From: Geobacter argillaceus
Lineage (GTDB): Bacteria; Desulfobacterota; Desulfuromonadia; Geobacterales; DSM-12255
Assembly: GCF_007830735.1 (NCBI RefSeq)
Contig: NZ_VLLN01000020.1
Coordinates: 19,354-83,353, forward strand
Length of the DNA stretch: 64,000 bases
Direction: 5' to 3'
This document shows positions 42,755-53,017 of the stretch, piece after piece. The notes beneath the pieces were generated by a model. That model made no database searches, had not been told where the DNA came from, and saw nothing but the letters and a program-made list of their open reading frames with translations. Both the position numbers and the translations under genes were made by a program. The first letter of the stretch is position 1, and each line of letters begins with the position of its first letter.

Positions 42755-42767
42755 ACAATTCAATTGT
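42755..42767. promoter_or_regulatory. 13-bp palindrome ACAATTCAATTGT
   Basis: Perfect arms ACAATT / AATTGT about a single C. It lies about 95 bases upstream of the radical SAM gene, possibly within its promoter. Confidence 0.4.
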
Positions 42768-42862
42768 CCCGGATTTGGCAGTTTAAGTCATTTTCCGTCC
42801 ACCCAGAGCCGATCACGAAACAGTGCCAAGCCACTCTCTACGGAATAACTCCAACAGCCAGG

Positions 42863-45427
42863 ATGCCGGATTCATTGCCCATGCCGCCGTTGACCTTACA
42901 GGACCCTTTTGTGACCGATAATCATCTTCTTGCTGTGGAAAAACCCGCCCGCTACCTGGGGGGCGAGATGGGCTCCAGGCCCAAAGACGCCCCTGAGCTC
43001 CGTTTTGTCCTTGCTTTTCCCGACGTGTACGAAGTGGGGATGAGCCACCTGGGATTCCAGATCCTCTACCATGTGCTGAATGGCCCCGAGTGGCTGGCTG
43101 CCGAGCGGGTATACGCACCCTGGCCCGACCGGGAAGCCCAGCTCCGCGCCGCCGGTGCGCCGCTCACGTCGCTGGAAAGCGGCACCCCGCTGGCGGCTGC
43201 CGGGATCATCGGCTTCACGCTGCAGTACGAGCTTTCCTATACCAATATCCTGAACATGCTGGAGCTTTCAGGTATCCCGCTCCTGGCTGCAGAACGCGAT
43301 CAGCGCTGGCCGCTGATCCTGGCTGGCGGGCCGTGCGCCTACAACCCCGAGCCGCTGGCCGACTTTGTCGATGCCGTGCTTCTGGGTGACGGAGAAGAGG
43401 CGGTCCTGGAGATTGCCGAACTCTGTCGCGAGTGGCAACAAAACGGCCGTGACAGGCAGTCGCTGCTTGAACGGCTGGCTGATTTGCCGGGGGTTTATAT
43501 CCCGTCCCTGTTCCGGATCGACTATGACACTGATGGCCGGATTCAGACCATCATCCCCTTGAAGGATGGCTACAACAGGGTGCGTCGCCGCTTTCTCGCC
43601 GACCTGGAAACGGCCCCTTTCCCGTCAGCGCCGGTGGTGCCGCTCTTGAAGACGATCCACGACCGGGTCAGCATGGAGGTTGGGCGGGGATGTACCCGTG
43701 GTTGCCGCTTCTGCCAGGCCGGGTACATCTACCGGCCGGTGCGGGAGCGGTCGCCGGAGCGGATTCTCTCCGCCATCGACGATGCCCTGGCTAATACGGG
43801 GTACGACGAAGTCTCCCTTCTGTCCCTTGCCACCGGCGACTATGGCTGTCTTACTCCGCTTCTGCGGGAGCTCATGTCCCGCTATGCCGAGAGCAAGGTG
43901 GCGGTGTCCCTGCCGTCGGTCCGGGTCGGCACCCTCTCCGAGGAGTTGGTGGAGGAGGTGAAACGGGTACGCAAGACCGGGTTCACCCTGGCCCCGGAAG
44001 CCGGAAGCGAGCGACTGCGACGGATCATCAACAAGGGGATCAGCGAGGAAGAGCTCCTGAAGGATGCCTCTGCCGCCTACAACGCCGGATGGCGGCTCAT
44101 CAAGCTCTACTTCATGATCGGTCTGCCGGGGGAGACTGAGGAGGACCTGGCTGCCCTCGTTGAGCTGGCCCGGCAGGTCAAATGGCAGGGGCGCCAGACC
44201 GGCCGTGGCGGCGAGGTGAACGTGGCGGTGTCCACCTTTGTCCCTAAGCCCCATACGCCGTTTCAGTGGGAGCCCCAGATCGGCTACGAAGAGACCCTCG
44301 GCCGGCAGGAATTCCTCAGGGACGCGCTGAAGCGGCGAAAGCTGAACTTCAAGTGGCACGATGCACCACTATCGGTGATGGAAGGGGTGTTCGCCCGCGG
44401 GGACCGGCGTCTCGGGGCGGTGCTGGTGGAGGCGCTTCGCCGCGGCTGCCGTTTTGACGGCTGGGGGGAGCACTTCAACTTTTCGGCCTGGCAGGCGGCG
44501 TTCGCTGCGGTCGGCATCGATCCCCGCTGGTATCTCCGCCGGCGGGAGACGGACGAACTGCTCCCCTGGGACCACCTGGATAGCGGCGTCACCCGGGAGT
44601 TTCTCCTCCGGGAACGTGAGCGCGCCCTGACCGGGGAAGCGACCCCGGACTGCCGCACCGGGGACTGTACCGGCTGCGGGGTCTGCGATTTCCGGGAGAT
44701 CAGGATGCGGATTCAGCCCCGCGATGCCGCGGTAGGCGCACGTGCCACCACTCGTACCGAAGAGGCTGTGCCCGTCGAGGGGGTGGACCGGATTCGGCTC
44801 CGCTTCACCAAGACCGGCACCACCCGTTTCCTGAGCCATCTGGAGATGATCAATCTGTTCAGCCGGGCGGTGAGCCGGGCCGGCATCCCGATCCGCTTTT
44901 CCCAGGGATTCCACCCCCATCCCAAATTCTCGTTTGCCACGGCCCTCTCGGTCGGTGTAGAATCCCTCGCCGAATACCTGGATATGGAAGTTGCCCCCGG
45001 TTTCGGCGCAGAGGCGGTCCTGGCGCGGCTGAATCAGGCGTTGCCCAAGGGGATGACCGTGCTGGAGGCATGGTCAGTCCACCCCAAAGCGACATCCCTG
45101 TCGGTCATCATGGAGCGGGTGCGGTACCGGGTCACGCTCCCCATGACCGTGCCCTCCCTCTCAGCCAGCGCCGAACGCTTTCTGGCCCTGGAGAGCCATC
45201 CCTATCGAAGGGAGAAGAAGGGGGGTAGCCAGGAGTTCGACCTGCGACTGGAGCTCCACTGCCTCACGGTTGGCGATACCGTCATGACCATGGAGATCGG
45301 CCGGGGCAAGCCGCTGGAGTTTGTCGCCGCCATTACCGGCCTCCCCCTTTCCGACTTGGGAGAGTGCAGGATCGAAAAGGTCGCGGTGATTTTCAGGGAA
45401 CAGGGGCCAGGGGGCGGGGACCAGTAA
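42863..45427 (+). CDS. TIGR03960/TIGR03936 radical SAM fusion protein
   Basis: A protein of about 854 aa. Its N-terminal part is a cobalamin-binding-like region with PARYLGGEMGS and DVYEVGMSHLGFQILYHVLN, then a radical SAM core with CTRGCRFCQAG (C-x3-C-x2-C) and APEAGSERLRRIINKGISEE. A Cys-rich segment (CRTGDCTGCGVC) links to a C-terminal DUF2344/TIGR03936 domain (LRFTKTGTTRFLSHLEMINL, SQGFHPHPKFSFATALS). The family is common in Geobacter-like genomes next to rng; its reaction is unknown. The start is uncertain: ATG 42863 (AGG adjacent) or 42881. Confidence 0.85.
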   Translation: MPDSLPMPPLTLQDPFVTDNHLLAVEKPARYLGGEMGSRPKDAPELRFVLAFPDVYEVGMSHLGFQILYHVLNGPEWLAAERVYAPWPDREAQLRAAGAPLTSLESGTPLAAAGIIGFTLQYELSYTNILNMLELSGIPLLAAERDQRWPLILAGGPCAYNPEPLADFVDAVLLGDGEEAVLEIAELCREWQQNGRDRQSLLERLADLPGVYIPSLFRIDYDTDGRIQTIIPLKDGYNRVRRRFLADLETAPFPSAPVVPLLKTIHDRVSMEVGRGCTRGCRFCQAGYIYRPVRERSPERILSAIDDALANTGYDEVSLLSLATGDYGCLTPLLRELMSRYAESKVAVSLPSVRVGTLSEELVEEVKRVRKTGFTLAPEAGSERLRRIINKGISEEELLKDASAAYNAGWRLIKLYFMIGLPGETEEDLAALVELARQVKWQGRQTGRGGEVNVAVSTFVPKPHTPFQWEPQIGYEETLGRQEFLRDALKRRKLNFKWHDAPLSVMEGVFARGDRRLGAVLVEALRRGCRFDGWGEHFNFSAWQAAFAAVGIDPRWYLRRRETDELLPWDHLDSGVTREFLLRERERALTGEATPDCRTGDCTGCGVCDFREIRMRIQPRDAAVGARATTRTEEAVPVEGVDRIRLRFTKTGTTRFLSHLEMINLFSRAVSRAGIPIRFSQGFHPHPKFSFATALSVGVESLAEYLDMEVAPGFGAEAVLARLNQALPKGMTVLEAWSVHPKATSLSVIMERVRYRVTLPMTVPSLSASAERFLALESHPYRREKKGGSQEFDLRLELHCLTVGDTVMTMEIGRGKPLEFVAAITGLPLSDLGECRIEKVAVIFREQGPGGGDQ

Positions 45428-45514
45428 AGCCCGTGTACCGTTTCCGGTTGGCATCTTCTGATGCCACGACACAGATTTCATACCATTTTCAGATAAAGAA
45501 CGAGAACTACACAC

Positions 45515-47035
45515 ATGCCCAATGAACTGGTTATCAACACCTCCTCCCACGAAACGCGCGTTGCCCTGATCGAAAACGGCACCATTGCCGAGCTCTACAT
45601 CGAGCGGAGCAAGGTCAAGGGGATCGTGGGAAACATCTACAAGGGGAAGGTGGTCCGGGTGCTTCCCGGCATGCAGGCCGCCTTCGTGGACATCGGCCTG
45701 GAAAAGGCCGCCTTCCTGTACGTGGCCGACGTCTTCGACGCCCTGGACGAGTACGATTCGTTCATGGAGGGGAACGGGAGCAAAAAGGAGGTGGGACAGG
45801 AAGAAGAGTCCGAAGGGCCGGTCCTGCACCCCATGCACCCCATCGAGGACCTCCTCCAGGAGGGTCAGGAACTGCTGGTCCAGATCTCCAAGGAGCCGAT
45901 CGGCACCAAGGGGGCGCGGATCACCTCCCACATATCCCTTCCCGGTCGCCACCTGGTCTACATGCCGACCGTGGATCACGTGGGGATTTCCCGTCGGATC
46001 GAGGACGAGGAGGAGCGGGAGCGGCTGCGGGAGATCGTCGACCGGATCAGGCCGGCCGGGAGCGGCTTCATCGTCCGGACCGTGTCGGAGGGGAAGAGCG
46101 AGGACGACCTCCTTGCCGACTTGAAATACCTCCTCAAACTGTGGGAGGAAGTGGCCAAGAAGAAGGACAATGTCCACGCGCCGGCACTGATCCACTCTGA
46201 CCTGGACGTGACCCAGAAGGTGGTGCGGGATATCCTGACCGAATCGGTGGACCGGATCGTGGTCGACTCCAAGCCGGAGTATGACAAGGTTGTCCAGTTC
46301 ATCACCACCTTCATGCCCAAGATGAAATACTCCATCGAGCTGTATGACGAGGAAGAGCCGATCTTCGACAACTTCGGCCTGGAGGTGGAGATCAGTCGTG
46401 CCCTGGGCCGCAAGGTCTGGCTCAAGAGCGGCGGCTACATCATCATCGAACAGACCGAGGCCCTCACGGCCATCGATGTCAATACCGGCCGCTTCGTCGG
46501 CAAGCACAACCTTGAAGACACCATTCTCAAGACCAATCTGGAGGCCGTCAAGGAGATTGCCTACCAGCTCCGGCTCCGCAACCTCGGTGGAATCATCATT
46601 ATCGACTTCATCGACATGGAAAAGGAAGTCAACCGGGAAAAGGTCTACGGTGCCCTGGAAGAGGCGCTGAAGGCGGACAAGTCCAAGACCAACATACTGA
46701 AGATCTCGGAACTGGGACTGGTGGAGATGACCAGGAAGAGGGTGCGGGAGAGCATGGGGCGGATGATGTGCGAGCCGTGTCCCTATTGCGAGGGACGGGG
46801 ATACGTCAAATCCAAGATCACGGTCTGTCACGAGATCTTTCGCGAGCTGCGTCGGGAGATGCTGGACATCCGTGGCGCCAAGGTCACCCTCACGGTCCAT
46901 CCCCAGGTGGCCGATCTCCTGTATGACGAGGAACGGCGGGGGCTTGAGGAGCTTGAGCGGCGGTTCAAGAAACGGATCACGGTGCGGGCCAAGCCGGGGT
47001 TCCACCAGGAACAGTTCGAGATAGCAATAAGCTGA
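45515..47035 (+). CDS. rng: Ribonuclease G (Rne/Rng family)
   Basis: A 506-aa endoribonuclease. The N-terminal S1 domain (GNIYKGKVVRVLPGMQAAFV) has an acidic insertion at about residues 85-110. The catalytic DNase I-like domain has TAIDVNTGRFVGK and IDFIDMEKEVN with Asp residues for Mg. The Zn-link is MCEPCPYCEGRG (CxxC). It cleaves AU-rich single-stranded RNA, acting in rRNA maturation and mRNA decay. It is 88 bases downstream of the radical SAM gene. Length fits RNase G, without the RNase E scaffold tail. Confidence 0.95.
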   Translation: MPNELVINTSSHETRVALIENGTIAELYIERSKVKGIVGNIYKGKVVRVLPGMQAAFVDIGLEKAAFLYVADVFDALDEYDSFMEGNGSKKEVGQEEESEGPVLHPMHPIEDLLQEGQELLVQISKEPIGTKGARITSHISLPGRHLVYMPTVDHVGISRRIEDEEERERLREIVDRIRPAGSGFIVRTVSEGKSEDDLLADLKYLLKLWEEVAKKKDNVHAPALIHSDLDVTQKVVRDILTESVDRIVVDSKPEYDKVVQFITTFMPKMKYSIELYDEEEPIFDNFGLEVEISRALGRKVWLKSGGYIIIEQTEALTAIDVNTGRFVGKHNLEDTILKTNLEAVKEIAYQLRLRNLGGIIIIDFIDMEKEVNREKVYGALEEALKADKSKTNILKISELGLVEMTRKRVRESMGRMMCEPCPYCEGRGYVKSKITVCHEIFRELRREMLDIRGAKVTLTVHPQVADLLYDEERRGLEELERRFKKRITVRAKPGFHQEQFEIAIS

Positions 47036-47046
47036 AATCGGGAAAA

Positions 47047-47173
47047 TTCAACGCGGAAGGACACGGATCAAAGATCGGATCGACGCGGATGAACCTTGTT
47101 GTTTTTGGTTTCCCCAGTTCTTGGGGTTATTATCCGCGCTAATCCTTCAATATCCGCGTCCATCCGCGTTGAA
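47047..47173. repeat. Inverted repeat flanking the rng-purT gap
   Basis: A 22-bp arm at 47047-47068 (TTCAACGCGGA…) and its inverse at 47152-47173 match at 20 of 22 positions. CGCGGAT words recur between them (47091-47100 and near 47131). It is probably a genome-wide intergenic repeat; it lies just before purT. Confidence 0.65.
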
Positions 47174-47192
47174 TTGCCGTTAGGAGGTCAAT

Positions 47193-48371
47193 ATGCTCGG
47201 AACACCATTGAAAAAAGGCGCCACCAAGCTCCTGCTCCTCGGTTCGGGCGAGCTGGGGAAGGAAGTCGTGATCGAGGCCCAGCGGCTTGGGGTGGAGGTC
47301 ATTGCCGTCGACCGCTACCCGGACGCCCCGGCCATGCAGGTGGCCCACCGCAGCCATGTCATCAGCATGCTCGACCGCTCTGCGCTGGATCGGGTCATTC
47401 GCCAGGAGCGACCGACCTATATCGTTCCTGAGATCGAGGCGATCGACACCGGCTACCTCCTGGAACTGGAGCGGGAAGGGTTTACCGTTATCCCGACCGC
47501 CCGGGCCACGAATCTGACCATGAACCGGGAAGGTATCCGGCGCCTGGCCGCCGAGGAACTGGGGCTGCCAACGGCCGCCTACCGCTTTGCCAAAAGCATC
47601 GACGAGTTCCGGACCGGTGTGGCCGAGATCGGCCTTCCCTGCGTGGTGAAGCCGATCATGAGCTCGTCGGGCAAGGGGCAGAGCGTGGTCAAGGCCACCG
47701 CCGAGGTCGATGCCGCCTGGATCTACGCCATGGAGGGAGGCCGGGGGGCGTCCGACACGGTCATCATCGAGGAGTTCATCGCGTTCGATTACGAGATCAC
47801 CCTGCTGACGGTGCGCCATGCGGCCGGCACCAGCTTCTGCCCTCCCATCGGCCATGTCCAGATCAAAGGGGACTACCACGAGTCATGGCAGCCGATGGCC
47901 ATGACCGGCGCGGCGCTAAGGGAGGCACAGCAGCAGGCGCGGGCGGTCACCGACGCCTTGGGTGGGCGCGGCATCTTCGGGGTCGAACTGTTCATCAAAG
48001 GGGATCGGGTCTGGTTCAGCGAGGTCTCGCCCCGTCCCCACGACACCGGCATGGTCACCATGGTCTCCCAGAGCCTGACCGAGTTCGAGCTCCACGTCAG
48101 GGCGATCTTGGGGTTGCCGGTGCCTGTGGTGGTCAACCTGGCGCCGGCCGCATCCCATGTTATACTTGCTGACAGTGCTGCTAGGGAGGTTGCATTCAAA
48201 GGTGTGGCAGAGGCGCTGAAGGTTCCGGAGTGCAAGCTTCGACTTTTCGGCAAGCCTGATACCAGGCCCGGCCGCCGGATGGGAGTGGCCCTGGCGCTCG
48301 GCAGTGATACCGGCGAAGCCAGGCAGCGGGCCGAACAGGCCGCCCACGCAGTCTCGATACACACCGCCTGA
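47193..48371 (+). CDS. purT: Formate-dependent GAR transformylase
   Basis: A 392-aa ATP-grasp enzyme that makes formyl-GAR from GAR, formate and ATP, the folate-free route of purine synthesis. [54 protein letters not shown] and [20 protein letters not shown] with RPHDTGMVT are PurT signatures. TTAGGAGG lies seven bases before the ATG. The use of formate fits an anaerobic lifestyle. It is followed 10 bases later by a Rieske protein gene. Confidence 0.96.
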   Translation: MLGTPLKKGATKLLLLGSGELGKEVVIEAQRLGVEVIAVDRYPDAPAMQVAHRSHVISMLDRSALDRVIRQERPTYIVPEIEAIDTGYLLELEREGFTVIPTARATNLTMNREGIRRLAAEELGLPTAAYRFAKSIDEFRTGVAEIGLPCVVKPIMSSSGKGQSVVKATAEVDAAWIYAMEGGRGASDTVIIEEFIAFDYEITLLTVRHAAGTSFCPPIGHVQIKGDYHESWQPMAMTGAALREAQQQARAVTDALGGRGIFGVELFIKGDRVWFSEVSPRPHDTGMVTMVSQSLTEFELHVRAILGLPVPVVVNLAPAASHVILADSAAREVAFKGVAEALKVPECKLRLFGKPDTRPGRRMGVALALGSDTGEARQRAEQAAHAVSIHTA

Positions 48372-48381
48372 GGAGGTTCCT

Positions 48382-48684
48382 ATGGTTTTTGCCGCCAAGA
48401 AAGCCGATGTGCCCAATTTCGGGAAAAAGCTGGTGTCGGTGAACGGTCAGGAGATCCTGCTGATCAATCTGAAGGGCGAGATCTATGCCTGCGAGAATGA
48501 GTGCCCTCATCAGGGGAGCCCGCTCGTGGCCGGTGTGGTCAAGGACGGGCCGACCCTTTCCTGTCCGCGCCACGGCTACAAGTTCAATCTGAAGACCGGC
48601 GCCTGTCTGGACTTCCCGGAGTATACCCTCAAAGTCTACCCGGTTCGGCTGGAAGGGGACGATATCCTGGTGGAATTGGGGTGA
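48382..48684 (+). CDS. Rieske [2Fe-2S] ferredoxin-like protein
   Basis: A 100-aa soluble Rieske protein with the ligand set CPH (ECPHQGSPL) and CPRH (LSCPRHGYKF), i.e. C-x-H … C-x2-H. It resembles NirD or dioxygenase ferredoxins. ATG at 48382 has GAGGAGG five bases upstream; the open frame extends upstream into purT. The partner is unknown. Proximity to purT suggests shared transcription. Confidence 0.9.
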   Translation: MVFAAKKADVPNFGKKLVSVNGQEILLINLKGEIYACENECPHQGSPLVAGVVKDGPTLSCPRHGYKFNLKTGACLDFPEYTLKVYPVRLEGDDILVELG

Positions 48685-48694
48685 TAAAAACCCC

Positions 48695-48723
48695 TTGACG
48701 CCGCGGATATTTTCAGTTAATTT
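48695..48723 (+). promoter_or_regulatory. Promoter for the rplU-rpmA operon
   Basis: TTGACG (48695-48700), a 17-base spacer, TAATTT (48718-48723). It yields a short leader of about 30 bases before rplU. Confidence 0.65.
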
Positions 48724-48761
48724 GTAACGCTCAGCAAAAAATAGCAAAGGTGGTGAGTTAC

Positions 48762-49070
48762 ATGTACGCAGTAGTGAGAACCGGAGGGAAGCAGTACAAA
48801 GTTTCCGAAGGCGACTTTTTGAAAGTCGAGAAGCTTGAGGGGGCAGTGGGTGACACGGTCGAACTCAAGGAAATCCTGATGGTTGGTGGCGACGCGGTTA
48901 AGATCGGAACACCGCTAGTGCCCAGCGCCTCTGTTGTCGGCAAGATTGTCGATCAGGGCAAGGACAAGAAGATCCTCGTCTTCAAGTCCAAGCGCCGGAA
49001 AGACTCCCGTAAGCTTTACGGGCACCGCCAGCTTAGAACCGTTTTGAAGATTGAAAAGATTAACGCATAA
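48762..49070 (+). CDS. rplU: 50S ribosomal protein L21
   Basis: A 102-aa protein: [20 protein letters not shown] at the N-terminus and [20 protein letters not shown] at the C-terminus are diagnostic. It binds 23S rRNA. ATG at 48762 has AAAGGTGG upstream; an in-frame GTG at 48750 would add four residues. It heads the rplU-rpmA-obgE block. Confidence 0.97.
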   Translation: MYAVVRTGGKQYKVSEGDFLKVEKLEGAVGDTVELKEILMVGGDAVKIGTPLVPSASVVGKIVDQGKDKKILVFKSKRRKDSRKLYGHRQLRTVLKIEKINA

Positions 49071-49129
49071 CGCAAGGTAATTTCGACGGTGTCCTACGGG
49101 AGTATCCCGGGCTCGTCAGGAGGTTTTTC

Positions 49130-49387
49130 ATGGCACACAAGAAAGGCGTAGGCTCATCCAGGAACGGCCGCGATTCGGACGGCCAGCGACTGGGATGTAA
49201 GAAATTTGGCGGCGAGCCGGTCAAGGCCGGCAATATCCTCTACCGTCAGCACGGGACCAAGATTCACCCGGGGACCAATGTCGGCTGCGGCAAGGACTAT
49301 ACCCTCTTCGCCTTGATCGACGGGATCGTGAAGTTCGAGCGGATGGGCAGGGACCGGAAGAAGGTCTCGGTCTACCCCGCCAACTAG
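49130..49387 (+). CDS. rpmA: 50S ribosomal protein L27
   Basis: An 85-aa protein starting [20 protein letters not shown], with [20 protein letters not shown]. The N-terminus reaches the peptidyl-transferase centre; there is no Firmicute-type cleaved extension. AGGAGG precedes the ATG. A terminator follows. Confidence 0.97.
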   Translation: MAHKKGVGSSRNGRDSDGQRLGCKKFGGEPVKAGNILYRQHGTKIHPGTNVGCGKDYTLFALIDGIVKFERMGRDRKKVSVYPAN

Positions 49388-49408
49388 GATTCCATTTCAG
49401 CAGGTCGC

Positions 49409-49440
49409 AAAAGCCTGGGGCTGTTGAGCTCCGGGCTTTT
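49409..49440 (+). terminator. Terminator after rpmA
   Basis: Stem AAAAGCCTGG / CCGGGCTTTT (one G-U) with a 12-base loop and following T-rich bases. It separates the ribosomal genes from obgE, perhaps only partly. Confidence 0.7.
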
Positions 49441-49520
49441 GTTGTTTCACGTGCCACGGCTGTGCATTCAGGGAACATGCCTGGTGTCGGTCTCAGCGCG
49501 TAGATATTCAGAGATACCCT

Positions 49521-50540
49521 ATGAGCTTCATCGATGAAGTAAAAATCCATGTCAAGGCCGGTGACGGCGGCCCTGGTTGCGTCTCCTTCCGCAGGGAGAA
49601 GTTCGTCCCCCGGGGCGGCCCCAACGGCGGCGATGGCGGTGCCGGCGGCGACGTGTTTATCCAGGTTTCGCCCCACCTCTCCACCCTCTACGATCTGCGG
49701 CTCCATCCCCACCAAAAAGCGAAAAGCGGCAGCAACGGGATGGGCGCGGATCGCCACGGTGCCAGCGGTGAGGACCTGGTGATCCTGGTTCCCCAGGGGA
49801 CCATCATCAAGGATGTCGAGACCGGCGAGATCCTGGCCGACCTGACCGAGACGGACCAGCGGCTGCTCTTCCTGAAAGGGGGGCGCGGCGGCCAGGGTAA
49901 TGCCCGGTTTGCCACCTCCACCAACAAGGCACCCCGTTTTGCCCAACCCGGCGAGCCGGGCGAGGAGCGGTGGATCAGGCTGGAGCTGAAGCTGATGGCC
50001 GACGTGGGACTGCTCGGCTTCCCCAGTGTGGGCAAGTCCTCGCTCATCACCAAGGTTTCGGCGGCCCGTCCCAAGATCGCCGACTATCCGTTCACCACCC
50101 TGAAGCCCCACCTGGGGGTGGTGGCGTACAAGAACTACCGCACCTTTGTCATGGCCGACATTCCCGGCATCATCGAGGGAGCCCATGGCGGTGCCGGCTT
50201 GGGGCAGCGGTTTCTGCGCCATGTGGAACGGACACGGATACTTTTGCACCTCCTCGATCCCTGCCGGACCCATGATTCGGACCCGATCAGGGACTTTGAG
50301 ACCCTGAACCGTGAGCTGGCCCTGTTCAACCCGGACCTGGCGGAAAAGCCCCAGATCATCGTGGTGAACAAGCTGGACCTGCCGGACGTGCGCGACCTCC
50401 TGCCGGCCATCGAGCCGTACTTCCGGGAGCGGGGGATGGTGGTCTTTTCTGTTTCGGCGGCGAGCGGCGAAGGGATACCGGAACTCCTGGACGAGATTGC
50501 CCGCCACCTCTGGGGCAAGGCGGAAGAGGAAGAGTGGTAG
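49521..50540 (+). CDS. obgE: Obg GTPase (ribosome assembly / stress)
   Basis: A 339-aa GTPase. The Gly-rich Obg domain ([35 protein letters not shown]) is followed by the G domain: P-loop [10 protein letters not shown], switch [33 protein letters not shown], and NKLD with SAASGEGIP. It binds the 50S subunit and links ribosome assembly with nutrient stress. It lacks a long acidic C-terminal domain, ending in KAEEEEW. The ATG at 49521 fits the conserved start; no strong Shine-Dalgarno is visible. Confidence 0.96.
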   Translation: MSFIDEVKIHVKAGDGGPGCVSFRREKFVPRGGPNGGDGGAGGDVFIQVSPHLSTLYDLRLHPHQKAKSGSNGMGADRHGASGEDLVILVPQGTIIKDVETGEILADLTETDQRLLFLKGGRGGQGNARFATSTNKAPRFAQPGEPGEERWIRLELKLMADVGLLGFPSVGKSSLITKVSAARPKIADYPFTTLKPHLGVVAYKNYRTFVMADIPGIIEGAHGGAGLGQRFLRHVERTRILLHLLDPCRTHDSDPIRDFETLNRELALFNPDLAEKPQIIVVNKLDLPDVRDLLPAIEPYFRERGMVVFSVSAASGEGIPELLDEIARHLWGKAEEEEW

Positions 50541-50601
50541 GATTGCCATGCAATTTCAACGGTGGTAAGATTTGACCTCGCCACCGGATTCGGTTCAACC
50601 C

Positions 50602-51723
50602 ATGCGCCATGAGATTCTGAAAAACATCAAGCGGCTCGTCATCAAGATCGGTAGCCGTATCCTTACTGCTGGGGAGAACGGCCTCGACCGCGGCACGATC
50701 GATCGGATCGCCACCCAGGTGGCGAGCTTACGCGCCAGCGGGCACGAGGTGATCATCGTTTCCTCGGGTGCGGTGGCTGCCGGCCGTTCGGCCCTCGGGC
50801 TTGTCGGCCGGCCGCGGACGATTCCCCAGAAGCAGGCTGCGGCCGCCGTTGGCCAGACCCGGCTGATGCGGACCTACGAGGAGGCCTTTGCCGCCTTCGG
50901 CGCCAATGTGGGGCAGGTGCTCCTGACCCGCGAGGACCTGGCCGACCGCCAGCGTTTTCTCAATGCCCGGGCCACCATCGACACCCTGCTCGGCTTCGGC
51001 ATCATTCCGATCATCAACGAGAACGACACGGTGGCGGTGGAGGAGATCAAGTTCGGCGACAACGACAACCTCTCCGCCCTGGTCACCACCCTGGCCGAGG
51101 CCCAGCTGCTGCTGATCATGACCGATATCGACGGCTTCTACAGCGCCGATCCGCGCACCGATCCCACGGCCCGCCTGGTGCCGCTGGTCAGGGCCATCAC
51201 CCGGGAGGTTGAGCAGGCTGCCGGCGGCAGCGGCTCGTCGGTCGGTACCGGCGGCATGGCCACCAAGCTGGTCGCGGCCAAGAAGGTGGTGAAGTCGGGC
51301 GTGCCGACCCTGATGGTGAACGGTAGCAGTCCGGAGATCATCATCCGTGCCATGGCTGGCGAAGAGGTCGGGACCCTCTTTCTACCGGCCGGCAAGGGGA
51401 TCAACCGGCGCAAGCACTGGATCGCCTACACCCTGCGGCCCCGTGGCCGGGTGATCGTCGATCAGGGTGCCCGGGAGGTTCTGGCGAAGCAGGGTCGGAG
51501 CCTCCTCCCTTCCGGGATCGTCCAGTTGGAGGGGGAATTCGAGCGGGGAAGCTGTGTACGGGTCTGCGGCCCCGACGGGACGGAGTTCGCCCGCGGCCTC
51601 ACCGATTATTCCCATGCCGAGATCGCGAAGATCCTCGGCCACCGCAGCCACGAGATCGAACAGATCCTCGGCTACCGCTACGGCGACGAGATCATCCACC
51701 GGGACAACCTGGTGCTGCTGTGA
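50602..51723 (+). CDS. proB: Glutamate 5-kinase
   Basis: A 373-aa enzyme, first step of proline synthesis (glutamate + ATP to glutamyl-5-phosphate). The amino-acid-kinase core has [52 protein letters not shown] and [15 protein letters not shown]; a C-terminal PUA domain follows ([20 protein letters not shown]). The start ATG at 50602 ([13 protein letters not shown]) matches the family; a TTG at 50572 is possible. It is followed 20 bases later by proA. Confidence 0.96.
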   Translation: MRHEILKNIKRLVIKIGSRILTAGENGLDRGTIDRIATQVASLRASGHEVIIVSSGAVAAGRSALGLVGRPRTIPQKQAAAAVGQTRLMRTYEEAFAAFGANVGQVLLTREDLADRQRFLNARATIDTLLGFGIIPIINENDTVAVEEIKFGDNDNLSALVTTLAEAQLLLIMTDIDGFYSADPRTDPTARLVPLVRAITREVEQAAGGSGSSVGTGGMATKLVAAKKVVKSGVPTLMVNGSSPEIIIRAMAGEEVGTLFLPAGKGINRRKHWIAYTLRPRGRVIVDQGAREVLAKQGRSLLPSGIVQLEGEFERGSCVRVCGPDGTEFARGLTDYSHAEIAKILGHRSHEIEQILGYRYGDEIIHRDNLVLL

Positions 51724-51743
51724 CAGAATTGATGGAGGTACCC

Positions 51744-53000
51744 ATGACCATTGCCGCACAAGTGAAGAGAATCGCCGCAGATGCCCGCCAGGCGGCCATT
51801 GCCATGGCCCGGCTCTCCTCCGGCAGAAAAAACGATCTTCTCATTGCCATGGCCGAGGCCCTGATCGCCGGGACAGCGGAGATTATCGCTGAAAACGGGA
51901 AGGACCTGGAGGCCGGTCGGAAGAAGGGGCTTTCCGGCGCCATGCTCGACCGGCTGATGCTGGACGCCTCAAGGGTCAAGGCGATGGCCGACGGTCTGCG
52001 TGAGGTGGCAGCACTTCCCGACCCGGTGGGAGAAGTGACCAGGATGTGGCTGCGGCCCAATGGCCTGCAGGTGGGGAAGATGCGGATCCCGCTCGGGGTC
52101 ATCGGCATCATCTACGAGTCCAGGCCCAACGTTACCGCCGATGCCGCGGCACTATGCCTCAAGGCGGGCAACGCGGTGATCCTGCGGGGCGGGTCCGAGG
52201 CGATTCATTCCAACCTGGCCATTGCCCGCATCCTGCAAGGGGAGATGGCCAAGGCCGGCATCCCGGTGGCGGCACTCTCGCTCATCCCGTTTATTGAACG
52301 GGAGGGGGTGTTGGAGATGCTCAAGCAGGAGGAGAGCATCGACCTGATCATCCCCCGTGGCGGCGAGAGCCTGATCCGCTTCGTGGTCGAGAACTCCCGC
52401 ATTCCGGTGATCAAGCACTACAAAGGGGTCTGCCACGTTTTCGTCGATGCCGCTGCCGACCCGGAGATGGCCGAGAGGATCATTGTCAACGCCAAGGTGC
52501 AGCGCCCCGGGGTCTGCAACGCCCTGGAGACCCTCCTGGTGCACCGGGACGCGGCAGCAACCTTTATCCCGCGGATTGCCGCCACCCTGACCGAACTCAA
52601 GGTGGAACTGCGGGGGGACGAGGAGTTCCGCCGCTTCGCCCCCCAGGCGCTCCCGGCCACGGAAGAGGACTGGCAGGCCGAATACTTGGAACTGATCCTG
52701 GCCTGCCGGGTCGTGGACGACCTGGATGCGGCCATCGACCATATCAACCGCTACAGTTCGCTGCACACCGAGGCGATCGTCACCGGCGACTACGGCCATG
52801 CCCAGCGCTTCATCCGGGAGGTGAACTCCAGCACGGTCCTGGTCAACGCCTCCACCCGCTTTGCCGACGGCGGCCAGTTGGGGCTCGGGGCCGAGATCGG
52901 CATCTCCACCACCAAGCTCCACTCCTTCGGCCCCATGGGGCTGGAAGACCTGACGACGACGAAGTTTATCGTCTACGGTGACGGACAGGTACGGCAGTGA
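51744..53000 (+). CDS. proA: Gamma-glutamyl phosphate reductase
   Basis: A 418-aa NADPH-dependent enzyme, second step of proline synthesis. [52 protein letters not shown], catalytic Cys in [14 protein letters not shown] and [20 protein letters not shown] are hallmarks. GGAGG lies seven bases before the ATG at 51744. It acts with ProB, probably as a complex that channels the labile intermediate. Confidence 0.97.
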   Translation: MTIAAQVKRIAADARQAAIAMARLSSGRKNDLLIAMAEALIAGTAEIIAENGKDLEAGRKKGLSGAMLDRLMLDASRVKAMADGLREVAALPDPVGEVTRMWLRPNGLQVGKMRIPLGVIGIIYESRPNVTADAAALCLKAGNAVILRGGSEAIHSNLAIARILQGEMAKAGIPVAALSLIPFIEREGVLEMLKQEESIDLIIPRGGESLIRFVVENSRIPVIKHYKGVCHVFVDAAADPEMAERIIVNAKVQRPGVCNALETLLVHRDAAATFIPRIAATLTELKVELRGDEEFRRFAPQALPATEEDWQAEYLELILACRVVDDLDAAIDHINRYSSLHTEAIVTGDYGHAQRFIREVNSSTVLVNASTRFADGGQLGLGAEIGISTTKLHSFGPMGLEDLTTTKFIVYGDGQVRQ

Positions 53001-53017
53001 CTGGGGACCGGTAACAG

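Larger units (their letters stand above)
42516..42862. other. 347-base intergenic region with three palindromes
   Basis: It lies between divergent genes. It has a hairpin GACAAATCC/GGATTTGTC (42611-42635), a 16-bp perfect palindrome (42673-42688) and a 13-bp palindrome (42755-42767). No coding frame appears convincing. Confidence 0.6.

Noticed and set aside
42764..42862. TTG at 42764 as the radical SAM start
   Set aside because: It falls within the 13-bp palindrome, has no Shine-Dalgarno, and the extra 33 residues do not resemble the family.
45161..47005. 614-aa open frame on the minus strand
   Set aside because: It lies wholly opposite rng and the end of the radical SAM gene, has no recognisable domain and is a by-product of high-GC codon usage.
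49221..50549. 442-aa open frame on the minus strand
   Set aside because: Antisense to rpmA and obgE; low-complexity composition and no domain.
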